The position numbers and the translations under genes were made by a program. Positions 8,173 to 16,570 of a stretch of 61,495 nt of DNA are shown piece by piece. Below the pieces are notes generated by a model. The model was not told where the DNA came from. It did no database searches and was given only the letters and a program-made list of their open reading frames with translations. Location of the stretch: the NCBI GenBank assembly GCA_964571295.1, contig CAZNAO010000002.1, positions 1 through 61,495 on the forward strand, in the 5' to 3' direction. The stretch is from UBA922 sp964571295 (lineage in GTDB: Bacteria; Patescibacteriota; Patescibacteriia; Magasanikbacterales; UBA922). Every line of letters starts with the position of its first letter. The first letter of the stretch is position 1.

Positions 8173-8915
8173 TTAAAACGGCAGTGTGAGATTAAATCCA
8201 CCTTGTACTCCTCCGCCTTGTGCAACTGAAACTTTTGGCGTCGGATCGAAATTTACCGGGAATGGCTGAATTTCACCGGTCAAGGTCGGATAATAGAGCA
8301 TCTTATTCTTTCGACCAAAGTCATAGATTTCTTTCGTCACTTTCACATCTTGCTCGCAATACTGTTTGATCAAATCAATTTTCCCTTCCTTATACCACTC
8401 CATCGCCTGAAGTCCGTCAGCGCTTTTCTCGATTTGAAGCGTCGCTTTTGCAAGATCATTCAATTTGAAACGTTTCCCCGCAGAATCTTTCACNNNNNNN
8501 NNNNNNNNNNNNNNNNNNNNNNNNNNNNNNNNNNNNNNNNNNNNNNNNNNNNNNNNNNNNNNNNNNNNNNNNNNNNNNNNNNNNNNNNNNNNNGCGTCGC
8601 TTTTGCAAGATCATTCAATTTGAAACGTTTCCCCGCAGAATCTTTCACTACTCTCAAAAGATCAAGGTGTGGAAATTGGTTGATGTTTCCTGCGTAATAT
8701 TTTTTTAAAACAGCAAGATCAAATGATTCACTATTAAACCCAATCAATCGCTCAGCTTTTTCGAATATGGGCCAAAGATTTCCCAATTCATGTTCATCAA
8801 ACGAACGATACGAATCAGTCTCATATTCATAAACTGATACAACCGTTACTTTTAACGTATCGAATTGTCTGATGTCTCCAATAGTTTCAATATCGAATAC
8901 TACTTCTCGGGACAT
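8173..8915 (-). CDS. DEDD-type 3'-5' exonuclease-like protein (interrupted by assembly gap)
   Basis: The N-terminal part (M-S-R-E-V-V-F-D-I-E-T-I-G-D) carries the D-x-E of the RNase H-like/DnaQ exonuclease fold; L-I-G-F-N-S-E-S-F-D-L supplies the second acidic motif, and Y-C-E-Q-D-V-K-V the third. The coding sequence is split by 100 Ns at 8494-8593. The 55 bases on each side of the gap are identical, so collapsing gap plus one copy restores one frame of 195 aa. As written, 155 surplus bases break the frame. Substrate (DNA or RNA) is unknown. The C-terminal 40 residues are Gly/Pro-rich and unstructured in appearance. Confidence 0.8.
8494..8593. other. Artificial scaffold gap (100 N) flanked by a 55-bp duplication
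   Basis: Exactly 100 Ns. The 55 bases at 8439-8493 are repeated identically at 8594-8648. Contig ends that overlap by one k-mer and were joined with a fixed-size gap would produce this. The real genome probably has a single copy and no gap here. Confidence 0.95.
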
Positions 8916-8921
8916 AGGTAC

Positions 8922-9275
8922 TTACTGTTTTTTAAATTTGACTGAAAAAATGGGTTCGTAATTATTCTTGTATTCATCTGAGAGTTCGAATGTTTCACCT
9001 TTCATCATTTTGGTCAAGGCGATATCATTGAGCATTTCATTATCTGATTCAAGATCAATTTTCAAATCATCAAGCTTTTGCATTTCACTTGCGAATCCTT
9101 CTTTGATCGCAGTTTCTACACGTTTTTTGTTTTCACGAAGAGATTTCATTTTGTCAGTGATTTCTTGATATTCACCATTACTCGCAAGCGCATCCCGAAA
9201 CATCACTTTAATATCCTTCATTTCTTTTTTAGTTTTTTGAATACGGTCGAATATTCCTTGAATATCTTGTTCCAT
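8922..9275 (-). CDS. Small coiled-coil protein, unknown function
   Basis: 117 aa, highly charged, with heptad-like stretches through about residues 1-85 (I-F-D-R-I-Q-K-T-K-K-E-M, then M-K-S-L-R-E-N-K-K-R-V-E-T-A) and no membrane segment or cysteine. It ends in Lys/Gln-rich residues. It lies 6 bp upstream of the exonuclease gene on the same strand, so the two are probably co-transcribed and could act together. I do not recognise the family. Confidence 0.75.
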   Translation of the reverse strand: MEQDIQGIFDRIQKTKKEMKDIKVMFRDALASNGEYQEITDKMKSLRENKKRVETAIKEGFASEMQKLDDLKIDLESDNEMLNDIALTKMMKGETFELSDEYKNNYEPIFSVKFKKQ

Positions 9276-9383
9276 AGTTTTTTATTATATAAGTGGGATT
9301 ATTGTATCACAATGAGTTCTAATATCCAATATCTTCAATACCCTCTATTTAACAGCTCGCGCCATCGAATATGAGCCATTGAA

Positions 9384-10595
9384 TTACAGTCGGTCTTTGT
9401 ATTTGGCGACAACCGCATTGAATGCTTCGCGATGGCTTTCGTCAATCGGATCTCCCGGTGGGAATTCTACGGTCAATGGATTCACCAAGACTCCATTCTG
9501 TCTGATCTGATAATGCAAATGTGGACCGGTTGAAAGACCTGTTGAACCCACGTAGCCGATCACTTGTCCCTGCACTACACGAGTACCAGCCTTGATTCCT
9601 TTTCCAAAGGCTGACAGATGCGCATATTCAGTAATAAATTTATCATTATGTTTGATCGTAACAAAATTTCCAAATCCTCCACTGTTCCACCCTGCAAAAG
9701 TGACCGTACCGTCCCCCACAGCCATAATCGGAGTTCCAATTGCGGCAGCATAATCAATCGCAAGATGTGTCGTGTTTCTTCCTAGTATTGGATGAAATCG
9801 CGCAGTCGTGTATCCTGAGGTTATCCGCTTGTATTCAAGCGGTGCACGGAGAAATGCTTTTACCATCGACTCCCCGTTTTCATTGAAATAAGATGGTTTT
9901 CCTGACTCTTGTTCATATAGAAATGCGTATAGTTCCTTACCATTGTTTACGAATTTTCCCGCATGTACCAATCCAGTCCCCGCGTCCTCTCCATTCCGTT
10001 TCCGTTTATCATAAATCACAGAAAACGAATCGCCGTATTGCACCTGAGTTGAAAAATCAATCGTCCATGCAAAGGTATCAGCAAACTGCATGATAACCGA
10101 ATCCGGGACACCAAGCGCGAGTGCATCCAAATACATGGATGAAGAAACCACACCTGAAGCATTTACTTCTTCAACCTCATACTCGATCGGAATAATTTCA
10201 ATCCGTGAATCTGAAAAAAAGAAACGAACAATCAAATCCTTGTTTTGTTCATAATCGAGGTATGCAAACGTTCCATCCATATTTTTTGCCAGAGTCAGAG
10301 GCTGACCGACACGTACTCGGGTGAAATCATACGTCGAGGATGCGGCATCAAGAATATGAAGCATTTCAGCATATGAGATACCAAGCGCGTCAGTCGCAAT
10401 ACCAAATGTATCGCCCTCGGCGATCACATGTGTTTTGGTGGTAAATTGAGGCGGTTGAACGACCGGAAGCACGGCCGCTGCATCAGCGACTTCGATGATC
10501 TTTTCTCCTTTGACGGATGTATCTTTGGTAAAGAAATAGTAGCTCAATCCTCCCACGACCACGATTAAAAAAATGAGTGTAAGTTTGAGTTTCAT
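9384..10595 (-). CDS. M23-family metallopeptidase with LysM-like N-domain
   Basis: 403 aa from ATG 10595, chosen because it begins a clean membrane anchor (K-L-K-L-T-L-I-F-L-I-V-V-V-G-G). A LysM/OapA-like segment (T-H-V-I-A-E-G-D-T-F-G-I-A) is at about residues 60-110. The C-terminal lysostaphin fold has H-P-I-L-G-R-N-T-T-H-L-A-I-D-Y (zinc ligands) and G-P-H-L-H-Y-Q-I. Layout matches MepM/YebA-type peptidoglycan endopeptidases acting outside the membrane. An exact TGTGA-N6-TCACA palindrome lies one base upstream of the start codon. Confidence 0.93.
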   Translation of the reverse strand: MKLKLTLIFLIVVVGGLSYYFFTKDTSVKGEKIIEVADAAAVLPVVQPPQFTTKTHVIAEGDTFGIATDALGISYAEMLHILDAASSTYDFTRVRVGQPLTLAKNMDGTFAYLDYEQNKDLIVRFFFSDSRIEIIPIEYEVEEVNASGVVSSSMYLDALALGVPDSVIMQFADTFAWTIDFSTQVQYGDSFSVIYDKRKRNGEDAGTGLVHAGKFVNNGKELYAFLYEQESGKPSYFNENGESMVKAFLRAPLEYKRITSGYTTARFHPILGRNTTHLAIDYAAAIGTPIMAVGDGTVTFAGWNSGGFGNFVTIKHNDKFITEYAHLSAFGKGIKAGTRVVQGQVIGYVGSTGLSTGPHLHYQIRQNGVLVNPLTVEFPPGDPIDESHREAFNAVVAKYKDRL

Positions 10596-10596
10596 A

Positions 10597-10614
10597 GTGT
10601 GAAATAGCTCACAC
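10597..10614. promoter_or_regulatory. CRP-like palindrome GTGTGA-N6-TCACAC
   Basis: Perfect inverted repeat containing the textbook TGTGA-N6-TCACA half-sites, just upstream of the M23 peptidase start codon. No CRP/FNR-family gene is visible in the window. It could be an operator, an mRNA hairpin masking the start, or chance. Confidence 0.35.
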
Positions 10615-10649
10615 ATCATAGCAAAAAACACACTCTCTGTCACTTATCC

Positions 10650-10678
10650 TTGAAAAAACGGCTAAGTTTAGGTAAGAT
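10650..10678 (+). promoter_or_regulatory. Sigma-70 promoter for fmt, probably leaderless mRNA
   Basis: TTGAAA (10650-10655), 17-bp spacer, TAAGAT (10673-10678). The fmt ATG is at 10686, only 8 bases after the -10 element, so transcription should begin at or next to the start codon. Confidence 0.65.
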
Positions 10679-10685
10679 TAAACAT

Positions 10686-11606
10686 ATGCCTATTACACTC
10701 GCATTTTTTGGAACCCATGAATTTGGAGCAACAATCCTCGAATCACTCACAAAAGATGATCGTTTTTCAGTTGATCTGGTCGTCACTCAACCTGATAAAC
10801 CGGTGGGTAGAAAACAAGTCCTCACTCCTCCACCTGTAAAAATTCTGGCAGATAAACTAGGGATAAAGACTGTGCAGCCAGAAAGTCTCAAAAATTTTCA
10901 TCTAGAACAAAACATATTTGATACTGCAGTTACCGCGCAATATGGGTTACTTATTCCTTCACACTTGTTCAACGAAACAAAACACGGATTTGTGAACGTA
11001 CATACTTCACTCCTTCCTAAATATCGTGGGGCGTCCCCTATCCAATCAGCACTTATTAATGGTGAAACAGAAACGGGAGTAACCATCATGATCATGGACG
11101 CGGGAATGGATACCGGTGATATTCTTTCGCAAGAAAAAATTGCAATCAGCCCAGATGAAACCTACCCGGAACTCGATACACATCTTGCTGAAATAGGTTC
11201 AAAACTGTTACTAAAAACATTACCCGAGTATATTGATGGAAAACTTACTCCTCAAAAACAAGATGAAACCAAAGTCACCGTGTGCAAAAAACTTTCACGT
11301 GATGATGGAAAGATTGATTGGAACAAAACTACTGAAGAAATTTACAATCTTTATCGTGGCACCATGCCATGGCCTGGAATCTGGACAACACTCGATGGAG
11401 TACGGGTTAAATTATTAAAAATTAAGCCAGCATCTATTACTTTGGAACCTGGTGTAATTCAAACTTCAGACGATAAAATATTTGTAGGAACCGGAGATGG
11501 ATCGATCGAGGTAATAAAAATACAATTTGAAGGAAAAACAGCGCTCGAGGTAAACGCTTGTCTTGCCGGATATTGGCTTACACTCGACAGACAGACATTT
11601 TCATAA
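10686..11606 (+). CDS. fmt: Methionyl-tRNA formyltransferase
   Basis: 306 aa from ATG 10686; the upstream frame to 10650 overlaps the promoter and lacks homology. N-terminus L-A-F-F-G-T-H-E-F-G is the family start. The catalytic block V-N-V-H-T-S-L-L-P-K-Y-R-G-A-S-P-I-Q contains the Asn-His pair, followed by I-M-D-A-G-M-D-T-G-D-I with the catalytic aspartate. A C-terminal OB-like domain is present but compact. The enzyme formylates Met-tRNA for initiation. A peptide deformylase is not in the window. Confidence 0.95.
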   Translation: MPITLAFFGTHEFGATILESLTKDDRFSVDLVVTQPDKPVGRKQVLTPPPVKILADKLGIKTVQPESLKNFHLEQNIFDTAVTAQYGLLIPSHLFNETKHGFVNVHTSLLPKYRGASPIQSALINGETETGVTIMIMDAGMDTGDILSQEKIAISPDETYPELDTHLAEIGSKLLLKTLPEYIDGKLTPQKQDETKVTVCKKLSRDDGKIDWNKTTEEIYNLYRGTMPWPGIWTTLDGVRVKLLKIKPASITLEPGVIQTSDDKIFVGTGDGSIEVIKIQFEGKTALEVNACLAGYWLTLDRQTFS

Positions 11607-11640
11607 ACCAATCGACTCGCCGCCGGTTGGTTTATATTCC
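11605..11640 (+). terminator. Probable terminator after fmt
   Basis: Inverted repeat AAACCAA / TTGGTTT around a GC-rich loop, overlapping the fmt stop codon and followed by TTTATATT. It lies between convergent genes and may work both ways. Confidence 0.6.
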
Positions 11641-11648
11641 CTACTACT

Positions 11649-12368
11649 TTACATGATACCATGTTTACGTGTCACAACTGACTGGGCTTGTTCGTATTTT
11701 CTGACACGCCCGGCAAAAAACGGTAGCCACCTAAAAGGTGCTTGATAGGCAAACGACGGAAGCCATAAACTCATGGACCCTCTTGCCTCAATCTGAAAGA
11801 GTACCTCATCAATCCACACTCCCTGCTTTCCCTGTTCCCCCATCGTGAGCCATAAATCCCAATCCTGAAACCGCTTCAATGTCTCGTCCCACGAAATCGC
11901 CTCACACCTCCGGATAAGCGACGTTGACATGATATAGTTTCTTTTTTTTAATTCTTCAAACGAAAATGTTTTACCACGCATGACTTTTTTTCCAAACAAA
12001 AAATTGGAATACGCAAATGATGCTCGTGGGTTCTCCTGCAGTGCAATATGCATCTTCTGAAGCATGTCCGTATTCCCGACCGCATCCGCGTCCCAAAAAA
12101 TTACATACGTGCCCGTCGCTTTCTCAAATCCTCGATTTCTTGCCGCCGGCGCTCCTTTGTTCTCTTGCCTCACATATATAAATTGCGTGTCAGAAGATTC
12201 ATTTTTTTTTACTACAGTATCAAATACTGAACGAATGTTCTCAGTACTCCCATCATCAACTACGATAATTTCAAGTGGATGATATGATTGCTGAGCCACT
12301 GACTCAAGCGCGCGAAAAAAAACTTCAGCTCGATTGTACACCGGGATTACCACGCTTATTTGCTCCAT
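11649..12368 (-). CDS. Family 2 glycosyltransferase
   Basis: 239 aa. GT-A fold signatures: I-S-V-V-I-P-V-Y-N-R at the start, V-V-D-D-G-S-T near residue 37, N-K-G-A-P-A-A-R-N-R-G, and the metal-binding F-W-D-A-D near residue 95. A W-D-x-D-L-W-L segment (F-Q-D-W-D-L-W-L) follows as in GT2 enzymes. No transmembrane segment; the basic C-terminus may touch the membrane. It overlaps the MurE-like gene by 13 bp, so translation is probably coupled, which hints at a cell-envelope substrate. Sugar specificity cannot be read. Confidence 0.92.
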   Translation of the reverse strand: MEQISVVIPVYNRAEVFFRALESVAQQSYHPLEIIVVDDGSTENIRSVFDTVVKKNESSDTQFIYVRQENKGAPAARNRGFEKATGTYVIFWDADAVGNTDMLQKMHIALQENPRASFAYSNFLFGKKVMRGKTFSFEELKKRNYIMSTSLIRRCEAISWDETLKRFQDWDLWLTMGEQGKQGVWIDEVLFQIEARGSMSLWLPSFAYQAPFRWLPFFAGRVRKYEQAQSVVTRKHGIM

Positions 12369-13750
12369 AATGTTTTGATTTCTTTTTTGCTTTCCTCCTC
12401 ATCACTCACTCTGAGCGCAAGCGCCGAGCGCACCACTTCACGATCATCCCATGGAATCATTCTTCCTCCTGCAATGCACATTCCCTGTTCACTTCCTTTT
12501 CCGGTGACCAGAACTATATCTCCCGATTCTGCCATGGCAACCGCACGTTCTACAGCTTCTCTGCGATCTTCAATTATAAATAAATTCTTGCCCGGCACTT
12601 TCCCTTTTTTCTCAACTGCGCCGGACACATCCCGCATGATTTCAAGCGGATCATCGTCATAAGGATCTTCATCGGTTACCACTACGATATCTGCATGACG
12701 CCCTACGTATTCTCCCACCGAAAACCGTCGGGATTTGTCGCGTCCGCCACCCGTAGAACCAAATACGTGGATAATGCGTTTAGGTGATAATTCGGATACG
12801 ATACTATACAGCGCCTCGATCGCTTTCGGTTCAAACGCATAATCAACAATGACCTGAAAACCGTGTGGTTCTGCTTCATGAATGAATTCGGTTCGACCCG
12901 GCGCATTCTCGAGACGGAGCGCAATATCCCTAATTTTTTCCGATGACACCCCTAGTATGGAAAGTATGCAAAGTGCAATCGCGCAGTTCTCGGCATTATG
13001 CACACCGTATATATGAGGCGCGACCCGCATCGTATTGAATGAAAATGAAATTCCTGTGGATTCTGACCTGACTTCGGAAATCGTAAAATACTGTTCAATA
13101 TCTTCAACCATCCTTTCCCCTCTACCAAACGCATATCGACGATCGAATTTTCCGGCATTCAAAAAATCAGGAGCATGAATGGAATCGCCATTGACGAGGG
13201 CGATTTTCGGAACGGGTTCTTCCGAATTACCAAGTTTTTTTCTCCGACTCTTTCCCACGTGCTTAAAAATTGAAAGTTTTGCTTGTTTGTAATTTTCAAA
13301 ACTACCATGAGATTCGATATGTTCAGGATAGAGATTGGTCAGGATCATGAAATCGTAATTGATAAACGTGTGCCGGTACTGTACCGCCCCCTCGGAGGTC
13401 GTCTCGACAATTGCAATATCGCAATTTTTATCGACCATCTCGCGCAGATATTTCTGAGTTTTCATTTTTCCGAGCATGGTCATTTTCTGATCGTTCAATT
13501 TATTTTCTCCTGCAATATAAAAATCAATCGTTGAAAGAGAGCCTACGCGGTATCCTGCAGCCTCAAGCGCCGTACGAAGCAGGAAAATCGTCGTTGATTT
13601 CCCGCTGGTCCCCGTGACCCCGATCACCAATAATTCATTTGATGGATTCCGGTAATATAGCGCACCCACAAGCGCAAAAAACCAGTGCCTCAGATTGAGC
13701 ACGCGCTTCGGGATATATTTTTTGATAAGCGATTTCAACTTTTGAACCAT
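12356..13750 (-). CDS. MurE-like Mur ligase
   Basis: 464 aa. The ATP loop is G-V-T-G-T-S-G-K-S-T-T near residue 45 (Ser where most Mur ligases have Asn and Thr). T-N-L-Y-P-E-H-I-E-S-H-G-S and A-E-N-C-A-I-A match the central domain; the C-terminal domain has G-S-T-G-G-G-R-D-K-S-R-R and T-D-E-D-P-Y-D-D-D-P. The usual N-terminal UDP-binding domain is nearly missing: only about 40 residues precede the P-loop, and they include a hydrophobic patch (F-F-A-L-V-G-A-L-Y-Y). It should add an amino acid to a UDP-muramyl or similar acceptor, but the altered N-terminus makes the acceptor uncertain. Confidence 0.85.
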   Translation of the reverse strand: MVQKLKSLIKKYIPKRVLNLRHWFFALVGALYYRNPSNELLVIGVTGTSGKSTTIFLLRTALEAAGYRVGSLSTIDFYIAGENKLNDQKMTMLGKMKTQKYLREMVDKNCDIAIVETTSEGAVQYRHTFINYDFMILTNLYPEHIESHGSFENYKQAKLSIFKHVGKSRRKKLGNSEEPVPKIALVNGDSIHAPDFLNAGKFDRRYAFGRGERMVEDIEQYFTISEVRSESTGISFSFNTMRVAPHIYGVHNAENCAIALCILSILGVSSEKIRDIALRLENAPGRTEFIHEAEPHGFQVIVDYAFEPKAIEALYSIVSELSPKRIIHVFGSTGGGRDKSRRFSVGEYVGRHADIVVVTDEDPYDDDPLEIMRDVSGAVEKKGKVPGKNLFIIEDRREAVERAVAMAESGDIVLVTGKGSEQGMCIAGGRMIPWDDREVVRSALALRVSDEEESKKEIKTLWSK

Positions 13751-13765
13751 ACCATGATTCCGGAG

Positions 13766-14338
13766 TTATTTCCTCAGTGACAATTCATACACGACATGCT
13801 CGATCTTCGAGACCGCAGTTTTCGCCTGGTCAAATTTATTGCGAAGATAGCTCGTAAGATTGCATTCGATCAATTCCCCGATGATCTCTTCTGCAGCTTC
13901 GGCACACTTGGTGACCGTAGCATGGTCGCGCGCGGTCGCAGCTTTGACCGCATACCGATACAATTCTCCGGGTACATCAGTCAACCCGGCGACATACGAC
14001 TCTGGCGAGATTTTCAACCCTTTCACTTCTCCGATTTTTCCTGTCGTCACAAACTGATACATAAGCTCAGCCTCTACAAATTCTTCAATCGCGGCTTTAT
14101 AAGCACCTTCATCAAGAGCCCGAGTATCTTTACTGTATGTTTTTGCGATAGTCCCAAGGATCGTTTTCGCTTCTGCCAGTTTTGTTCCCGCTTCTTTCAC
14201 CTGATCACGATGTAGTGCAAAGATCGCGCGCTTGGCATGAAATAAGGCATCATTTGAATCCTTGATCACTTTCTGACGGACGTCAGCATATGACAATAAG
14301 TCTTTTCTGATTTTTGAGAGAAGCGAAGTATTGAGCAT
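13766..14338 (-). CDS. Translin-family protein
   Basis: 190 aa, all-helical in appearance. The block E-E-F-V-E-A-E-L-M-Y-Q-F-V, then S-P-E-S-Y-V-A-G-L-T-D-V-P-G-E-L-Y-R, matches the translin/TRAX core (typically E-A-x(n)-Y and L-G-L-x-D-x-x-G-E-L-x-R). Eukaryotic translin binds RNA and ssDNA; archaeal and some bacterial members exist but have no settled role. It precedes the MurE-like gene by 15 bp and follows a Nudix gene, a context that does not reveal function. Assignment is by motif memory. Confidence 0.75.
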   Translation of the reverse strand: MLNTSLLSKIRKDLLSYADVRQKVIKDSNDALFHAKRAIFALHRDQVKEAGTKLAEAKTILGTIAKTYSKDTRALDEGAYKAAIEEFVEAELMYQFVTTGKIGEVKGLKISPESYVAGLTDVPGELYRYAVKAATARDHATVTKCAEAAEEIIGELIECNLTSYLRNKFDQAKTAVSKIEHVVYELSLRK

Positions 14339-14346
14339 AGGAAATA

Positions 14347-14835
14347 TTAAGTTATTGATTGTAACAATTTAATAGCAGGAAATTCGACTGGGTGGCAATT
14401 TTTCTCATCCAATCCTGCAAGCGGTACCCACTCGACACGCGCTATCTCATTGGGGTTTTCACTACTGTTGATCGCATACGTATCTTGTATGGTAGAAATA
14501 AGTTTTGCAGGATAAAACAATAATACTCCTCGGCAGAACATTTTTTTGGTTCGATGATAAAAATTATTTTCTGCGACATAAAATGGGGTAGTTTGAAGCG
14601 GTTCAATCCGATATCCGGTCTCCTCATAACATTCTCTAATCATTCCCTCTATCGTTGTCTCATGAGGCTCCACCCCTCCCCCCGGTAGCTCATATAATGT
14701 ATTCCACGTTGGAACATTCACTAAAAGTTTATCCTCATCTGACAATACCAAGGAATACGCCGAAATTCGCCAATGTATTTGTTCTCCTTCAGGAAGTACG
14801 TACTCATTTAAATTCGCATCACGAAATATTTTCAT
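14347..14835 (-). CDS. Nudix hydrolase
   Basis: 162 aa. A full Nudix box G-x5-E-x7-R-E-x-x-E-E-x-G is present at about residues 52-75 (G-G-V-E-P-H-E ... R-E-C-Y-E-E-T-G-Y). It would hydrolyse a nucleoside diphosphate linked to another moiety; substrate unknown. The gene is 8 bp upstream of the translin gene on the same strand. The start ATG at 14835 follows an AT-rich leader with no clear Shine-Dalgarno. Confidence 0.92.
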   Translation of the reverse strand: MKIFRDANLNEYVLPEGEQIHWRISAYSLVLSDEDKLLVNVPTWNTLYELPGGGVEPHETTIEGMIRECYEETGYRIEPLQTTPFYVAENNFYHRTKKMFCRGVLLFYPAKLISTIQDTYAINSSENPNEIARVEWVPLAGLDEKNCHPVEFPAIKLLQSIT

Positions 14836-14976
14836 ATACGTTTAAGTATAGCCGAAACAGGTCAAAAAGCAAGCAAACAAAAACCGCCGCGTTTGGCCCG
14901 GCAGTTTTGCGGTGAATTGTTTTCTCCTGACTTACGCCAAGGAGTACACCTGGGATTCCTAATGTAGTTCGATCTT

Positions 14977-15762
14977 CTAGTCCAATCCGATCTCAGTCGC
15001 TGCTCGCTTGTATCCATTGATTCCGAGCTGTCCTGATGAATTCAATTGGAACAACTTATCATGCATTGCCCAACCAAATTCAGAACCTTGTTTCTTTGCA
15101 CACTCAAATGCTTCTGCTGCTTTCTGCGCATTCGGATGGAATGAAAGTGGGAAATGTCGATAAGTAAATTTCACTTTATCGCCGTATTCAGCAAGCATCT
15201 GTTTTACTACCGGTTCGAAGCGGAGACAATATGGGCATTCAAAATCTGAAAATTCAACTACAGTAACTTTTGCTTTCTCATTACCTAGCCATATAGCATC
15301 TGGCAATTCAGGAACCGTGACTTTGGTAACTACGCCCGTATTCGGATCTTTGAGAAATTCGAGATTTTCAAGAGGTTGTCCATTAATTGCAGCTTCGATG
15401 ACTTGCTTGAATGATTCATATGGATATGCGCCACTGACGAGGACACCATTCACAAAAGTTGCGGGTGTTCCATTGACTCCGATTGATGCTCCGAGTTGCT
15501 GATCAGCCGCAACGACACTTGCCGTCTCACCTCCATCGAGACATTGGCTGAATTCTTCCGGTCCCTGCACATTACCCGTTGCATCAGTTACAACTGTGGT
15601 GGTTCCTGATTTCTTGACTGTCTTCCCCGATCCTCCACCAAGCATAATCCCAAGAAGAATAAAAAAGCCAATCGTGCACAACACCATAATTCCACCTACG
15701 AGACCAGTAACAAACATTTGCTTCGGAGACAGTGCATCGAAGACGCTCTTTTTCTCTTCCAT
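14977..15762 (-). CDS. Membrane-anchored DsbA-like thioredoxin protein with permuted halves
   Basis: 261 aa from ATG 15762. Residues 16-42 form a membrane anchor. The order of the DsbA-type domain is reversed: F-S-Q-C-L-D-G-G and the cis-Pro loop G-V-N-G-T-P-A-T-F-V-N-G (residues 95-106), normally the C-terminal half, come first, and the half with catalytic C-P-Y-C (residues 176-179), Y-R-H-F-P-L and E-C-A-K-K-Q-G comes last. The protein stops at T-E-I-G-L-D, exactly where F-x-x-C-L-D-x-G would normally continue. All active-site elements are present, so a circularly permuted thiol oxidoreductase outside the membrane is plausible; misassembly or rearranged pseudogene are alternatives. Confidence 0.8.
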   Translation of the reverse strand: MEEKKSVFDALSPKQMFVTGLVGGIMVLCTIGFFILLGIMLGGGSGKTVKKSGTTTVVTDATGNVQGPEEFSQCLDGGETASVVAADQQLGASIGVNGTPATFVNGVLVSGAYPYESFKQVIEAAINGQPLENLEFLKDPNTGVVTKVTVPELPDAIWLGNEKAKVTVVEFSDFECPYCLRFEPVVKQMLAEYGDKVKFTYRHFPLSFHPNAQKAAEAFECAKKQGSEFGWAMHDKLFQLNSSGQLGINGYKRAATEIGLD

Positions 15763-15861
15763 ACGAAAAAAATTAGATATAAGGCTAAACTTGTGCTGCA
15801 AGTATAGCATGGGTCGTGTATAGATACAATTGTGGATAAAGATTTATTTCACAATACTTCA

Positions 15862-15890
15862 TTGACAGGTGGCATACTGATGGTTATAGT
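15862..15890 (+). promoter_or_regulatory. Sigma-70 promoter for superoxide dismutase
   Basis: TTGACA (15862-15867), 17-bp spacer, TATAGT (15885-15890), 35 bases upstream of the sod start codon. Confidence 0.75.
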
Positions 15891-15925
15891 TACTATTGAT
15901 CCACTCTTAAATATAAGTTGTTATT

Positions 15926-16507
15926 ATGAAACACGAACTCTATCACCTTCCCTATGATTTCAATGCTCTTGAGCCGCATATTGATGCCACAACGATGGAA
16001 ATACACTATACCAAACACCACCAAACATACCTTGATAATTTTGTGAAAGTGGTCGAAAAATATCCAGAACTCCAGGAGAAAACAGCTGAAAACATATTGC
16101 GATCATTATCTTCTCTTTCAATTGATGCAGCTGACCAGAAAACACTTCAGAATCATGGTGGAGGATTCGTCAATCATAATTTATACTGGTCGATCATGGG
16201 TCCCGCGAAACAAATCGACGAGTTACTGAAAACAGAGGTTGAACATGCATTCGGTTCAGTTGAGTCATTTAAAAAAACATTCAGTGAACTCGCTACCAAG
16301 CATTTTGGTAGCGGATGGGCATGGCTCGTACGAGACGAACAAGGCTCTCTTGCAACCTATACACTACCCAATCAAGATTCTCCGTATCTCAAAAATCATA
16401 CCCCACTCATCGGACTCGATGTCTGGGAGCATGCATACTATCTTAAATATCAAAACAAACGTGCAGACTATATTACTGCATGGTGGGAAGTGGTCACCCT
16501 CCTATAG
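15926..16507 (+). CDS. Fe/Mn superoxide dismutase
   Basis: 193 aa, normal length. Metal ligands are visible: H in E-I-H-Y-T-K-H-H near residue 27, H in N-H-N-L-Y-W near residue 78, and D and H in L-D-V-W-E-H-A-Y-Y-L-K-Y near residues 160-164. G-S-G-W-A-W-L is present. Fe versus Mn preference cannot be decided with confidence. It has its own good promoter and no signal peptide, so it is cytosolic. With the SUF genes and both methionine sulfoxide reductases it indicates exposure to oxygen. Confidence 0.96.
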   Translation: MKHELYHLPYDFNALEPHIDATTMEIHYTKHHQTYLDNFVKVVEKYPELQEKTAENILRSLSSLSIDAADQKTLQNHGGGFVNHNLYWSIMGPAKQIDELLKTEVEHAFGSVESFKKTFSELATKHFGSGWAWLVRDEQGSLATYTLPNQDSPYLKNHTPLIGLDVWEHAYYLKYQNKRADYITAWWEVVTLL

Positions 16508-16535
16508 TTTTGATTCTATTCTGTATTTTGACCGT

Positions 16536-16564
16536 TTGACAAAAACCAATTTTTCGGTTACTTT
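16536..16564 (+). promoter_or_regulatory. Sigma-70 promoter of the unassigned structured RNA
   Basis: TTGACA (16536-16541), 17-bp spacer, TACTTT (16559-16564), just downstream of the sod stop codon. It would start transcription near 16571. Confidence 0.55.
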
Positions 16565-16570
16565 TGGGGT

